Below the pieces are notes generated by a model. It was not told where the DNA came from, searched no databases, and saw only the letters and a program-made list of their open reading frames with translations. The position numbers were made by a program, and so were the translations under genes. Source: Patescibacteria group bacterium (GTDB lineage Bacteria; Patescibacteriota; Microgenomatia; Levybacterales; UBA12049). Taken from it: a stretch of DNA of 14,144 nt. This document shows, in pieces, positions 5,974-12,169 of the stretch. Position 1 is the first letter of the stretch. The number at the start of each line of letters is the position of its first letter. The stretch lies in contig JAHIGH010000100.1 of assembly GCA_018900295.1 (NCBI GenBank), positions 1 through 14,144 on the forward strand, written 5' to 3'.

Positions 5974-6633
5974 ATGACAAAGAAAATAATTGTACTTGTG
6001 GAGGGACCAACTGAAGAAAGATTTGCAAAGCGCATCCTAGAGCCTTATCTGCTTACAAAAAATATATTCTTAGCAGTAACGATACTTAATACAAAAACTG
6101 TTAAGGACGGACCCAATTTCAAAGGTGGTATTCAAAATTATCAAAAGGTAAAAAATGATTTGACGCGTTTATTTCACGATTCTAGCGCAATATTAGTAAC
6201 TACAATGTTTGACTATTATGGTTTACCCACAGATTTTCCAGCATATGCTGCTCAACATGGAAATTGTTATCAAAAAGTAAAACATTTAGAAGATGCTTTT
6301 GGTCGAGATATTAACAAACAAAATTTCCTGCCATATTTGCAGTTGCATGAATTTGAGGCACTATTATTTAGCTCTACTCAAGACATCATCGACACAATGC
6401 CAAACAGTGAATATAAAAAAGACGAACTTAACAAAATTAGATATGAATTTAATTCGCCTGAAGAAATAAATAATAACCCACAAACATGTCCTTCAAAACG
6501 GCTACTTAACTTGTTCCCTGAATATACAAAGGTAGTCTTTGGTACAATTATATCTTCAAATATTGGCTTGGACGTAATTAGAAATGAGTGTTCTCACTTT
6601 AACGATTGGTTTACAAAACTAGAATCAGTGTAA
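5974..6633 (+). CDS. DUF4276 family protein, probable TOPRIM-like effector
   Basis: The 219-residue product has the DUF4276 hallmarks: KIIVLVEGPTEERFAKRIL (E10, G11, E14, E15), TTMFDYYGLPTDFP (D80, D87) and FLPYLQLHEFEALLFS (E126, E128). The E-then-DxxG-then-acidic layout fits a TOPRIM-like metal-dependent nuclease fold; the fold assignment is inferred. Length is typical for the family. It follows the AAA ATPase by 9 bp with no intervening promoter, so the two are co-transcribed. In comparable ATPase+TOPRIM systems (OLD as a fusion, PARIS as a pair with DUF4435) the TOPRIM part is the effector nuclease. It ends TAATAA, and a 51-bp tandem repeat starts 3 bp later. Confidence 0.8.
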   Translation: MTKKIIVLVEGPTEERFAKRILEPYLLTKNIFLAVTILNTKTVKDGPNFKGGIQNYQKVKNDLTRLFHDSSAILVTTMFDYYGLPTDFPAYAAQHGNCYQKVKHLEDAFGRDINKQNFLPYLQLHEFEALLFSSTQDIIDTMPNSEYKKDELNKIRYEFNSPEEINNNPQTCPSKRLLNLFPEYTKVVFGTIISSNIGLDVIRNECSHFNDWFTKLESV

Positions 6634-6635
6634 TA

Positions 6636-6737
6636 AGGCTTAATTAAACTTTAGTGTGGCAATAACTCATTCTTTATCTTGATTTCAGGCTTAATTAACA
6701 TTTAGTGTGGTAATAATTCATCATTCCCCTTGATTTA
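6636..6737. repeat. 51-bp tandem direct repeat, two copies
   Basis: Copy 1 (6636-6686) and copy 2 (6687-6737) share AGGCTTAATTAA, TTTAGTGTGG and the ending TTGATTT, with scattered changes between. The period is exactly 51 bp. A degenerate third TTAAGTTGTGG lies just beyond, at the start of the broken transposase gene. The repeat separates the defence cassette from the mobile-element scar and may be an old element end or a recombination site. There are only two full copies and no spacers, so it is not a CRISPR. Confidence 0.8.
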
Positions 6738-6753
6738 ACGCCCAATTCTATTG

Positions 6754-6764
6754 TAAAGTTTAAG
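6754..6764. repeat. 11-bp direct repeat, left of the outer transposase fragment
   Basis: TAAAGTTTAAG at 6754-6764 recurs exactly at 8961-8971. The two copies bracket the broken transposase gene plus the nested insertion sequence. They may be a target duplication or the microhomology of a deletion. In AT-rich DNA an 11-mer match is suggestive only. Confidence 0.4.
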
Positions 6765-7001
6765 TTGTGGGACAAAAACGGCTAAAATGCCTATCCTGTA
6801 ATAAAGCTTTAACGATATGGGGAAGAAGTCCACACGGAAAGAAAAGATATGGATGTAATTTTTGTAGAAAAACTCGCGTATATCAATATCAGAGAAAAAA
6901 GACCGACTTTTTTTCTTTGTTTCGCCAATACGTTTTGTGGGGACATACTTATGCACAATTGTCAGATATTTCAGGATATTCAATTCAGTATCTAAGCCGC
7001 A

Positions 7002-7047
7002 AGTTTCATGAGTATTTACTTCGGTCGCCTCCCGATCTTCCTCTCTT
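7002..7047. repeat. 46-bp target-site duplication, left copy
   Basis: The sequence from AGTTTCATGAGTATTTACTT to CTTCCTCTCTT at 7002-7047 is identical, base for base, to 8815-8860. It abuts the left terminal inverted repeat of the insertion sequence at 7048. It belongs to the coding sequence of the disrupted transposase. Confidence 0.95.
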
Positions 7048-7061
7048 CCTGACTTCCTAGA
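7048..7061. repeat. Left terminal inverted repeat of the IS
   Basis: CCTGACTTCCTAGA begins immediately after the left target copy and matches the complement of 8801-8814 at all 14 positions. Similarity stops after this point. Confidence 0.93.
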
Positions 7062-7149
7062 GCAGTCAATTTTCAGATCTTCAATAATCAAAAAGGTTGC
7101 TACGACAATTTAACCGACACTAGCTTACACTCACATGTCGCAATAGGTG

Positions 7150-7155
7150 TAAAAT
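7150..7155 (+). promoter_or_regulatory. Candidate -10 box of the IS transposase gene
   Basis: TAAAAT at 7150-7155 lies 6 bp before the ATG at 7162, with TTACAC at 7125-7130 as a possible -35 (19-bp spacing). As for other genes here, transcription would start at or beside the start codon. Confidence 0.3.
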
Positions 7156-7161
7156 AGCAGC

Positions 7162-8793
7162 ATGGCTGAGCATGTACGAACCGTGAAGACATCCTCCGGT
7201 GCAACTGCGGTACAAATAGTGAGGTATGAAAAAAGAAAGAGAATTGTTGTCTCCCACATCGGCAGCGCGCGTAGCATAGAGGATCTTTTTACTCTGAAAA
7301 GGGAGGCTTTAAGGAAAATAGAAGCCACTGCCTTGCAGAAGCGTCTTTTTCCGGAAGAAGAAACTGAGCAATCATCACCAATTCTTGTACGCAATAAGAT
7401 CGCCTATCTTGGCGCCCGTCACGCTCTTATCTATGAAGCGCTAACGGAAATTTTCGGTTTGTTTAATTTTCCCAAGTTACATAATCAACTCTTGCTTGAT
7501 TTAGTCTTGATGCGTATTATCCAACCGGTGTCGAAACTTGAATCACTGATGTATTTGTCTGAAATGTTTGGCATTCACTACAAAGCGGGCAGTCTGTATC
7601 AAGCATTGCAACTGTTTCCCAAACTTAAAACAACTACTGAAGAAAAAATTGTCGCCTTCGCGAAAGAACATTATTCTTTTGATTTTTCAATGGTTTTTTA
7701 TGATGTGACAACGCTGTACTATGAATCATTTACGGAGGACGAGGATACCACTGACGCGGAAGGAAACGTCATTGAAAAAGGACTGAGAAAAGATGGACTT
7801 GGCAAAGAGATAAAAATCGGTCAGCCGATTATTGTTATCGGACTCATGGTAACAAAGGAAGGGTTTCCAGTATCTTTTGAGGTATACGAGGGCAACACTT
7901 TTGAAGGCGATACCTTTATCCCCTCAATTCTAAGTTTTAAGAAAAAGTACAACATCCAAACATTTACCATTGTCGCGGACGCGGCAATGATCAGTTTTGA
8001 AAATATTGAGAAACTGAAAGAGCAGAAATTGTCATATATTGTCGGCGCGAGAATAACAAACCTCAAACAAACAGAGATGAAGCAAATACATACGGAGCTC
8101 ATTGGTAAAAATCAAACAGCAGAAGAACTTAAAATGATTGATGGAAAATCAATAAGAATACAAACTGAGAGAGGTCTTTTGATCTGTGATTTTTCCCTGA
8201 AGCGTTACCAGAAAGACAAGCGGGAGATGGAGAAACAAATACTCAAAGCGGAATATCTCGTATCGAAAAACACCGATGGCAAACGGACAAAGTTTCTCAT
8301 GCTAAAACAGGATAATCAAACAACAGGTAAAAAGAGAAAGAAAAAGGGAGAGAAAAAAGAAAAAGCCTACGCGCTTAATATGAAGCTTATTGAAAAAACA
8401 AAACGCCTACTCGGGATTAAAGGTTATTATACTAATCTGTTTGAAAAAGACGAGGAACTAACAGACCAGGATATTATTACTCATTATCATAGCCTTTGGC
8501 ATGTAGAAAAAGCATTTCGCATTGCCAAGTCAGATCTTGCCATGCGACCAATCTATCACTTCAAACGACAAACCATAGAAGCGCACATCCTTATCTGCTT
8601 TATGGCTTTAGCTATTTGTAAATATATGGAGTTGAAAAGTGGAAAATCTACCAAAAAAATTGTACGACTTTTGATGAGTATTACTGATGCACGGATACGC
8701 AACAAACTAACAGGAGAAATTATTGTCATGCGTCAGGAGTTCTCGGAGGAAGTTGAACAATTGTGGAAAACTTTAATTAAACCAACTTTGTAG
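7162..8793 (+). CDS. IS1634-family DDE transposase
   Basis: This is a 543-residue transposase of the IS4-superfamily group IS1634/IS1549. The N-terminus MAEHVRTVKTSSGATAVQIVR is the typical family start. Catalytic residues are D181 in MVFYDVTTLYYESF, D273 in TIVADAAMIS and E449 in YHSLWHVEKAFRIAKSDL; the Y442-x6-E449-x6-K456 spacing resembles the IS4 Y-R-E-K signature. The linking GFPVSFEVYEGNTFEGDTF stretch is also characteristic. A lysine-rich loop (about 388-401) follows the insertion domain. Length is normal and no frameshift is seen, so the enzyme is predicted to be active. It would cut and paste the surrounding 1767-bp element using the 14-bp ends. Confidence 0.95.
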   Translation: MAEHVRTVKTSSGATAVQIVRYEKRKRIVVSHIGSARSIEDLFTLKREALRKIEATALQKRLFPEEETEQSSPILVRNKIAYLGARHALIYEALTEIFGLFNFPKLHNQLLLDLVLMRIIQPVSKLESLMYLSEMFGIHYKAGSLYQALQLFPKLKTTTEEKIVAFAKEHYSFDFSMVFYDVTTLYYESFTEDEDTTDAEGNVIEKGLRKDGLGKEIKIGQPIIVIGLMVTKEGFPVSFEVYEGNTFEGDTFIPSILSFKKKYNIQTFTIVADAAMISFENIEKLKEQKLSYIVGARITNLKQTEMKQIHTELIGKNQTAEELKMIDGKSIRIQTERGLLICDFSLKRYQKDKREMEKQILKAEYLVSKNTDGKRTKFLMLKQDNQTTGKKRKKKGEKKEKAYALNMKLIEKTKRLLGIKGYYTNLFEKDEELTDQDIITHYHSLWHVEKAFRIAKSDLAMRPIYHFKRQTIEAHILICFMALAICKYMELKSGKSTKKIVRLLMSITDARIRNKLTGEIIVMRQEFSEEVEQLWKTLIKPTL

Positions 8794-8800
8794 CACTAGT

Positions 8801-8814
8801 TCTAGGAAGTCAGG
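8801..8814. repeat. Right terminal inverted repeat of the IS
   Basis: TCTAGGAAGTCAGG is the exact complement of the left end at 7048-7061 and lies 7 bp after the transposase stop. The right target copy starts at the next base. Confidence 0.93.
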
Positions 8815-8860
8815 AGTTTCATGAGTATTTACTTCGGTCGCCTCCCGATCTTCCTCTCTT
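8815..8860. repeat. 46-bp target-site duplication, right copy
   Basis: Identical to 7002-7047 over 46 bp. After it, the interrupted transposase reading frame continues (LDQSNTKEAF). Confidence 0.95.
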
Positions 8861-8960
8861 GGATCAATCAAATACAAAAGAAGCATTTCTTTTACTGGAT
8901 GGATTGTGGCTCAAACGTGGCTTTGTTCTAATGGCGTACCGGCAAGTGTCAAGTATAATA

Positions 8961-8971
8961 TAAAGTTTAAG
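8961..8971. repeat. 11-bp direct repeat, right of the outer transposase fragment
   Basis: TAAAGTTTAAG matches 6754-6764. The TAA that ends the joined transposase frame is its first codon, so the truncation point coincides with the repeat. Confidence 0.4.
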
Positions 8972-9038
8972 CCGGATTTGAAAATAATAAAAAATAATAA
9001 TGTATCCCGTTAAGAAAACGGTGATGCAGATTTTTAAA

Positions 9039-9728
9039 TTAAACTATATCGCTGCAGTATTTATCCATGTCCTCTTTTATTTTTTTACATAACTCCCGGG
9101 TGTAGTTCGCATCGCGATGTTCTTTTTGTATTATATCATTGAGACAACTAATTCCTACGACAAAAACACCATGCTTTTTTTCTTTACAGAATGTCATTTC
9201 AATTCCCGGATTCGCAAATACGAGAACCGGTGTAACCGGTAAAGATAGCGAAAGCGACTCTTTGAGATATTCTTGGATTTGTATTGATTCATCGTAGGCT
9301 TGTTTCAGTGGATCTATATCTTTAAAAAGTGAGCCGTTAATATATATATTGTCATTATCTAAAGTAATCACACCCTTTTTGGTATTTTTGGACTCTATTG
9401 CATATATTCCGGTTGGGCCGATAACTACAAAATCGACATTGCCTTTTCTATTTTTATGAAAATCAGAAAAGAAAAGAAACTCGCCGGGTAGTCTTACTAA
9501 TTCTTTATAAACCTCTTCTTCCCCTTCCGCGCTTTTCTTCCAAGGCATAATCCATTTAATTGCAATTGCAGTAATTAAAGACAATGATAAAATAATTCCA
9601 AAATTTATATACCATGGAAAAGTTGAAAAGTATGGTCTATTAATAATAAGTATAATCAGAACAAACAATACCGAAAGCAAAAATAAAAACGTCAATAAGA
9701 CCATTCTCAAATTACTTGAAAGGCGCAT
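9039..9728 (-). CDS. Membrane-anchored NERD-domain protein
   Basis: The 229-residue product has two predicted membrane helices (about 10-29 and 41-61) and then a NERD (nuclease-related) domain: EGEEEVYKELVRLPGEFLFF, NVDFVVIGPTGIYAIESKN with D99 and E112-x-K114, and a DPLKQAYDESIQIQEYL helix (about 139-155) with Q143. These residues match the PD-(D/E)xK-like core of NERD. The domain would face the cytoplasm if the two helices form a hairpin. NERD proteins are thought to act on DNA, but function is poorly known. I placed the start at 9728 because an upstream in-frame extension to 9881 would overlap the glycosyltransferase gene and would precede the promoter-like pair at 9736-9766. It follows that gene by 49 bp. 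A remnant with similar C-terminal codons occurs at 3933-3986. Confidence 0.85.
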   Translation of the reverse strand: MRLSSNLRMVLLTFLFLLSVLFVLIILIINRPYFSTFPWYINFGIILSLSLITAIAIKWIMPWKKSAEGEEEVYKELVRLPGEFLFFSDFHKNRKGNVDFVVIGPTGIYAIESKNTKKGVITLDNDNIYINGSLFKDIDPLKQAYDESIQIQEYLKESLSLSLPVTPVLVFANPGIEMTFCKEKKHGVFVVGISCLNDIIQKEHRDANYTRELCKKIKEDMDKYCSDIV

Positions 9729-9735
9729 ACTATAT

Positions 9736-9766
9736 ATAATACTGCATGGTGAGGGTATAAAGTCAA
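9736..9766 (-). promoter_or_regulatory. Promoter for the NERD gene
   Basis: On the minus strand, TTGACT (9761-9766) and TATTAT (9736-9741) are separated by 19 bp. The -10 box ends 7 bp before the ATG at 9728, so the message would be leaderless. The pair lies in the 49-bp gap after the glycosyltransferase stop. The spacing is slightly long. Confidence 0.45.
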
Positions 9767-9777
9767 GCATGCCAAAT

Positions 9778-10863
9778 TTATAAGCGCCGTAAACGGGGAA
9801 GAATTTTGGATAAAACCCAAACCGCAAGAGTATATGTAAATGGCAAAACAAGCAGTAAATAACGGGGCCAGACCGGAACAAGGGTTAGAAATATCAGATA
9901 GGCTATGATCCAAAATCCGAGGAGGGTGGATTTATATAAGCGGCGGCGGGGAAACACTTTGTAGAGATAATAAAGAACGGCAATTAGAGATAGCGGCCAT
10001 AAGATATTCCATTCACTCACCTGCTCTACTTTCCCCCACCAAGTCGGCCATTTGCCGAAAGCGAGAATTTGTAAGGCTGCGTTTGGCGCTCCTTTTGCCC
10101 CTGTCTCATAAAAAGTGACTATCCATTTTTGCAGTCCTAGAAATTCCCTGAAATTATGGCCAAGAAGAAAATATCGGGAGTAGGTCAATAAAAAAACCAG
10201 TATTGATACGGGTAAAAAAATAAGGAATTTTTTTATTTGACGATAATCTTTCATGTAGAATAAATAAGCTATAATGACAGCGGAAACCAGCACAAATGTT
10301 GACGAACTGGCTTTTGTCGCAGCCATAAGGCCTAAAAATATATTAGCTTGAATGAATTTCTCTTTTAGGACAAAAATAAATACAAGAATTAACAATCCCA
10401 GATATAACGTATCTAAAAAGGGGGATCTTAATTGGCTATAAAATAATGTCTCAGACGAAAGCAGCATGACCGGAATTAACGCGAGGCGAGTATCCCTGAA
10501 AATAATTTTGCTGAGAATAAAAAGAGCTGCTAAAACAAGCATTCCGCTAAGAAGGGCAAAAATATTTTGATTGCCAAAGATGATTTCCGATAAACCGATC
10601 ATGTACTTTCCAAAAGGCGGAGTCTCGGCATTAAGAAGCGAGGGGTCAGCGCCATGTATATATTCCCAGCCGGCGTAGGCGTATAAACCGTCGTCGCCTA
10701 CAGATTCTTTGGAATTTGGAACTACCCATTGGGAATGCAAGTAACGCTGCTTCCAATACTGCGCATCAAACTTGGTCAGATAATTATCCCTGTATTGATA
10801 TACGCGAAACAGGAGTTGCAGAAAAAAAAGTAGGAGTAATAGTATAAGTAATTTACTTTTCAT
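9778..10863 (-). CDS. Polytopic glycosyltransferase, GT39/ArnT-like (GT-C fold)
   Basis: The 361-residue product is very hydrophobic, with about nine to ten membrane segments. After the first helix (about 4-18) an extracytoplasmic loop carries SVGDDGLYAYAGWEYIHGADPSLLNAETPPFGKYMIGLSE (about 54-92, quoted in part): an acidic pair D57-D58 followed by a HG-DP and a TPPFGKYMIG motif, typical of GT39 (PMT/ArnT-like) enzymes. These transfer a sugar from a polyprenyl-phosphate donor outside the membrane. The C-terminus ends in basic residues. ATG 10863 is preferred to 10890 because it begins directly with the membrane helix, while the extra nine residues come from the repeat-rich gap. It lies in the same orientation and order as two more glycosyltransferase genes upstream. 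The acceptor is unknown. Confidence 0.8.
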   Translation of the reverse strand: MKSKLLILLLLLFFLQLLFRVYQYRDNYLTKFDAQYWKQRYLHSQWVVPNSKESVGDDGLYAYAGWEYIHGADPSLLNAETPPFGKYMIGLSEIIFGNQNIFALLSGMLVLAALFILSKIIFRDTRLALIPVMLLSSETLFYSQLRSPFLDTLYLGLLILVFIFVLKEKFIQANIFLGLMAATKASSSTFVLVSAVIIAYLFYMKDYRQIKKFLIFLPVSILVFLLTYSRYFLLGHNFREFLGLQKWIVTFYETGAKGAPNAALQILAFGKWPTWWGKVEQVSEWNILWPLSLIAVLYYLYKVFPRRRLYKSTLLGFWIIAYLIFLTLVPVWPRYLLLVLPFTYTLAVWVLSKILPRLRRL

Positions 10864-10877
10864 TGTTTTAGACAAAA

Positions 10878-10990
10878 GCGCAAAGTGCAAAGATCAAAAA
10901 TCAAAGCTACAGTGTAAAACGTAAAAATATAAAACAAAAAAGTTTTGCACTTTAAACTTTAGTTTTGCACCTTGAGATTTTAGTTTTAAA
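10878..10990. repeat. AT-rich short-repeat tract between glycosyltransferase genes
   Basis: AGTTTTGCAC occurs at 10941-10950 and 10961-10970 (20-bp period), and AGTTTTAAA follows at 10982. On the other side of the tract GTGCAAAG, the inverted form, occurs around 10886-10893, with related AAATCAAAG words. The tract fills the 88-bp gap and also encodes the last residues (KTKISRCKTKV) of the gene that ends at 10952, so the repeat has been absorbed into the coding sequence. Confidence 0.6.
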
Positions 10991-12169
10991 TTGTCTGTCA
11001 TAGAAATAATATCCAATCACTGTAAATATAGAAACTAAATATGAGAGCATGTATATATTTGAGAGTATTTGCGGGACTGGCGGGTCCCAATTGCCCAGAT
11101 ATAGAAAAGGAACATATGTCAAAAGGGCGAAGAAAGAAATTATGACGCTTGGAATAAATACAGCGTACCTGTCGGATAAAAACACCACAATAAACAGGGC
11201 TTCAAGGAGATACCAGGGCTGGAAATTGGATAACCGGGAGGCATATATCGCCGTACCCAGCATTAGTATAAGCAAGGAAAAAAATACTATATTCCAGTTG
11301 ATTTTTTTGTTTTTTAATTGTAGAAAAATAATTACCATAAAAATTGGCAAAAGCGCGGCGGTCGCGAATTTGATACCTATTGAAATTGCTAATAAAACTA
11401 AAGCGCCTATATATTTTTTGTTTATCAATTGATATAGCGACCATACAGCGAAGAAGATCATGACTATATCCAGATGCGCAGAGACGAGACTCTCAATAAT
11501 AATAAGCGGGTTGAGCGCAAAAAAGATCGTACCCCATACTTCTTTATCCGGCGATATTTTCCTCAGGATTTTACCAATAAAACAGACTGTACCAAGGTAA
11601 CAGGCAGCCATAAGTAATTTAAAAAGGAAAAATGTGGGTAGAAAAAAATTCATTCCGATGAATGATAAGGGAACAGTCAATACTAACCAAACCGGGCCGT
11701 AGGGATATACGCGATGAGTCCAGCGCATAAATGAAAGCATAGGGTCGCCCGGAAAATCAAGAGCTTTGTGAATATAGGGGTTTTGCTGATAATGCGTGAT
11801 GATTTTCGCGTCGAAGATGTAATTGAATAAGTCGTAAGAAAATGCGTTATAGGAGAAAACTAAAACCGCGGCAGTGGTGAAGAAAAGAATCCAGGCTTTT
11901 TTTATATTTATTTTTTTTCTGGATGCGAGATAAAGGAAAAAGAAATAAAACAGATGAAAAATAATAAGGAAAAATATGTATATTCCCGCAGAGAGCGGCC
12001 TATTGAAATAACCAATGTATTGAAATGATTTTACAAGATTGCGCAGGAACTCGATACGGGAAAATGTGAGACTTAGGTCAATTTGAGTAAATGAGTAGAG
12101 AAAGAAAGCAATTAATGAAACTACAAAGCTTATATAGATTGCTTTTTGGCTACTAAATAATTTTTTCAT
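10952..12169 (-). CDS. Polytopic glycosyltransferase, GT87/MptA-B-like (GT-C fold)
   Basis: The 405-residue product has about ten to twelve membrane helices. Between early helices it carries SYDLFNYIFDAKIITHYQQNPYI and VYPYGPVWLVLTVPLS, the D-x-F-x-Y ... NPY ... YGP layout seen in DUF2029/GT87 and MptA/B-type mannosyltransferases. These use polyprenyl-phosphate sugar donors. A later VSAHLDIVMIFFAVWSLY segment also fits. The last eleven residues are lysine-rich and are encoded by the AT-rich repeat that fills the gap to the next gene. Start ATG 12169 overlaps the end of the GT2 gene by 17 bp, with GGGAAAA just upstream; in-frame ATG 12202 is possible but gives a longer overlap. The pair is probably translationally coupled. 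Confidence 0.75.
   Translation of the reverse strand: MKKLFSSQKAIYISFVVSLIAFFLYSFTQIDLSLTFSRIEFLRNLVKSFQYIGYFNRPLSAGIYIFFLIIFHLFYFFFLYLASRKKINIKKAWILFFTTAAVLVFSYNAFSYDLFNYIFDAKIITHYQQNPYIHKALDFPGDPMLSFMRWTHRVYPYGPVWLVLTVPLSFIGMNFFLPTFFLFKLLMAACYLGTVCFIGKILRKISPDKEVWGTIFFALNPLIIIESLVSAHLDIVMIFFAVWSLYQLINKKYIGALVLLAISIGIKFATAALLPIFMVIIFLQLKNKKINWNIVFFSLLILMLGTAIYASRLSNFQPWYLLEALFIVVFLSDRYAVFIPSVIISFFALLTYVPFLYLGNWDPPVPQILSNIYMLSYLVSIFTVIGYYFYDRQFKTKISRCKTKV

Larger units (their letters stand above)
7048..8814 (+). mobile_element. Complete IS1634-family insertion sequence, 1767 bp
   Basis: The element is bounded by perfect 14-bp terminal inverted repeats: CCTGACTTCCTAGA at 7048-7061 and its complement TCTAGGAAGTCAGG at 8801-8814. 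It is flanked directly by 46-bp identical direct repeats. It contains one transposase gene filling most of its length. The family is known for long and variable target duplications (tens to hundreds of bp), and the 46 bp here fits that habit, whereas most IS families give 2-14 bp. Identical direct repeats and intact ends indicate a recent insertion. Confidence 0.95.
6767..8963 (+). pseudogene. Zinc-ribbon transposase fragment split by an insertion sequence
   Basis: The gene is in two parts, 6767-7047 and 8861-8963. With the insertion and one target copy removed, they join in frame into a 127-residue product with no internal stop. The left part (GTG start) has a zinc ribbon, CLSCNKALTIWG then CNFCRKTRVY, and a helix-turn-helix-like segment HTYAQLSDISGYSIQYLSRKF. 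The right part reads AFLLLDGLWLKRGFVLMAYR, which looks like the first catalytic-Asp strand of a DDE transposase. It then ends at a TAA, where a full enzyme of ~300 residues would continue, so the gene was already a 3'-truncated remnant or has lost its end independently. As it stands, the left half stops at 7060 inside the inserted element. It is certainly not functional. Confidence 0.8.

Noticed and set aside
6636..6737. CRISPR array
   Set aside because: There are only two adjacent copies with no unique spacers, and no cas genes are nearby. The Cas4-like nuclease at 1667 does not change this.
9007..9021. CCGTT/AACGG stem-loop as a terminator for the NERD gene
   Set aside because: The 5-bp stem is weak and no T-run follows directly on the minus strand; a terminator is possible but not supported.
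9729..9881. Upstream extension of the NERD gene
   Set aside because: It overlaps the end of the glycosyltransferase gene, precedes a promoter-like pair and adds residues unlike NERD proteins.
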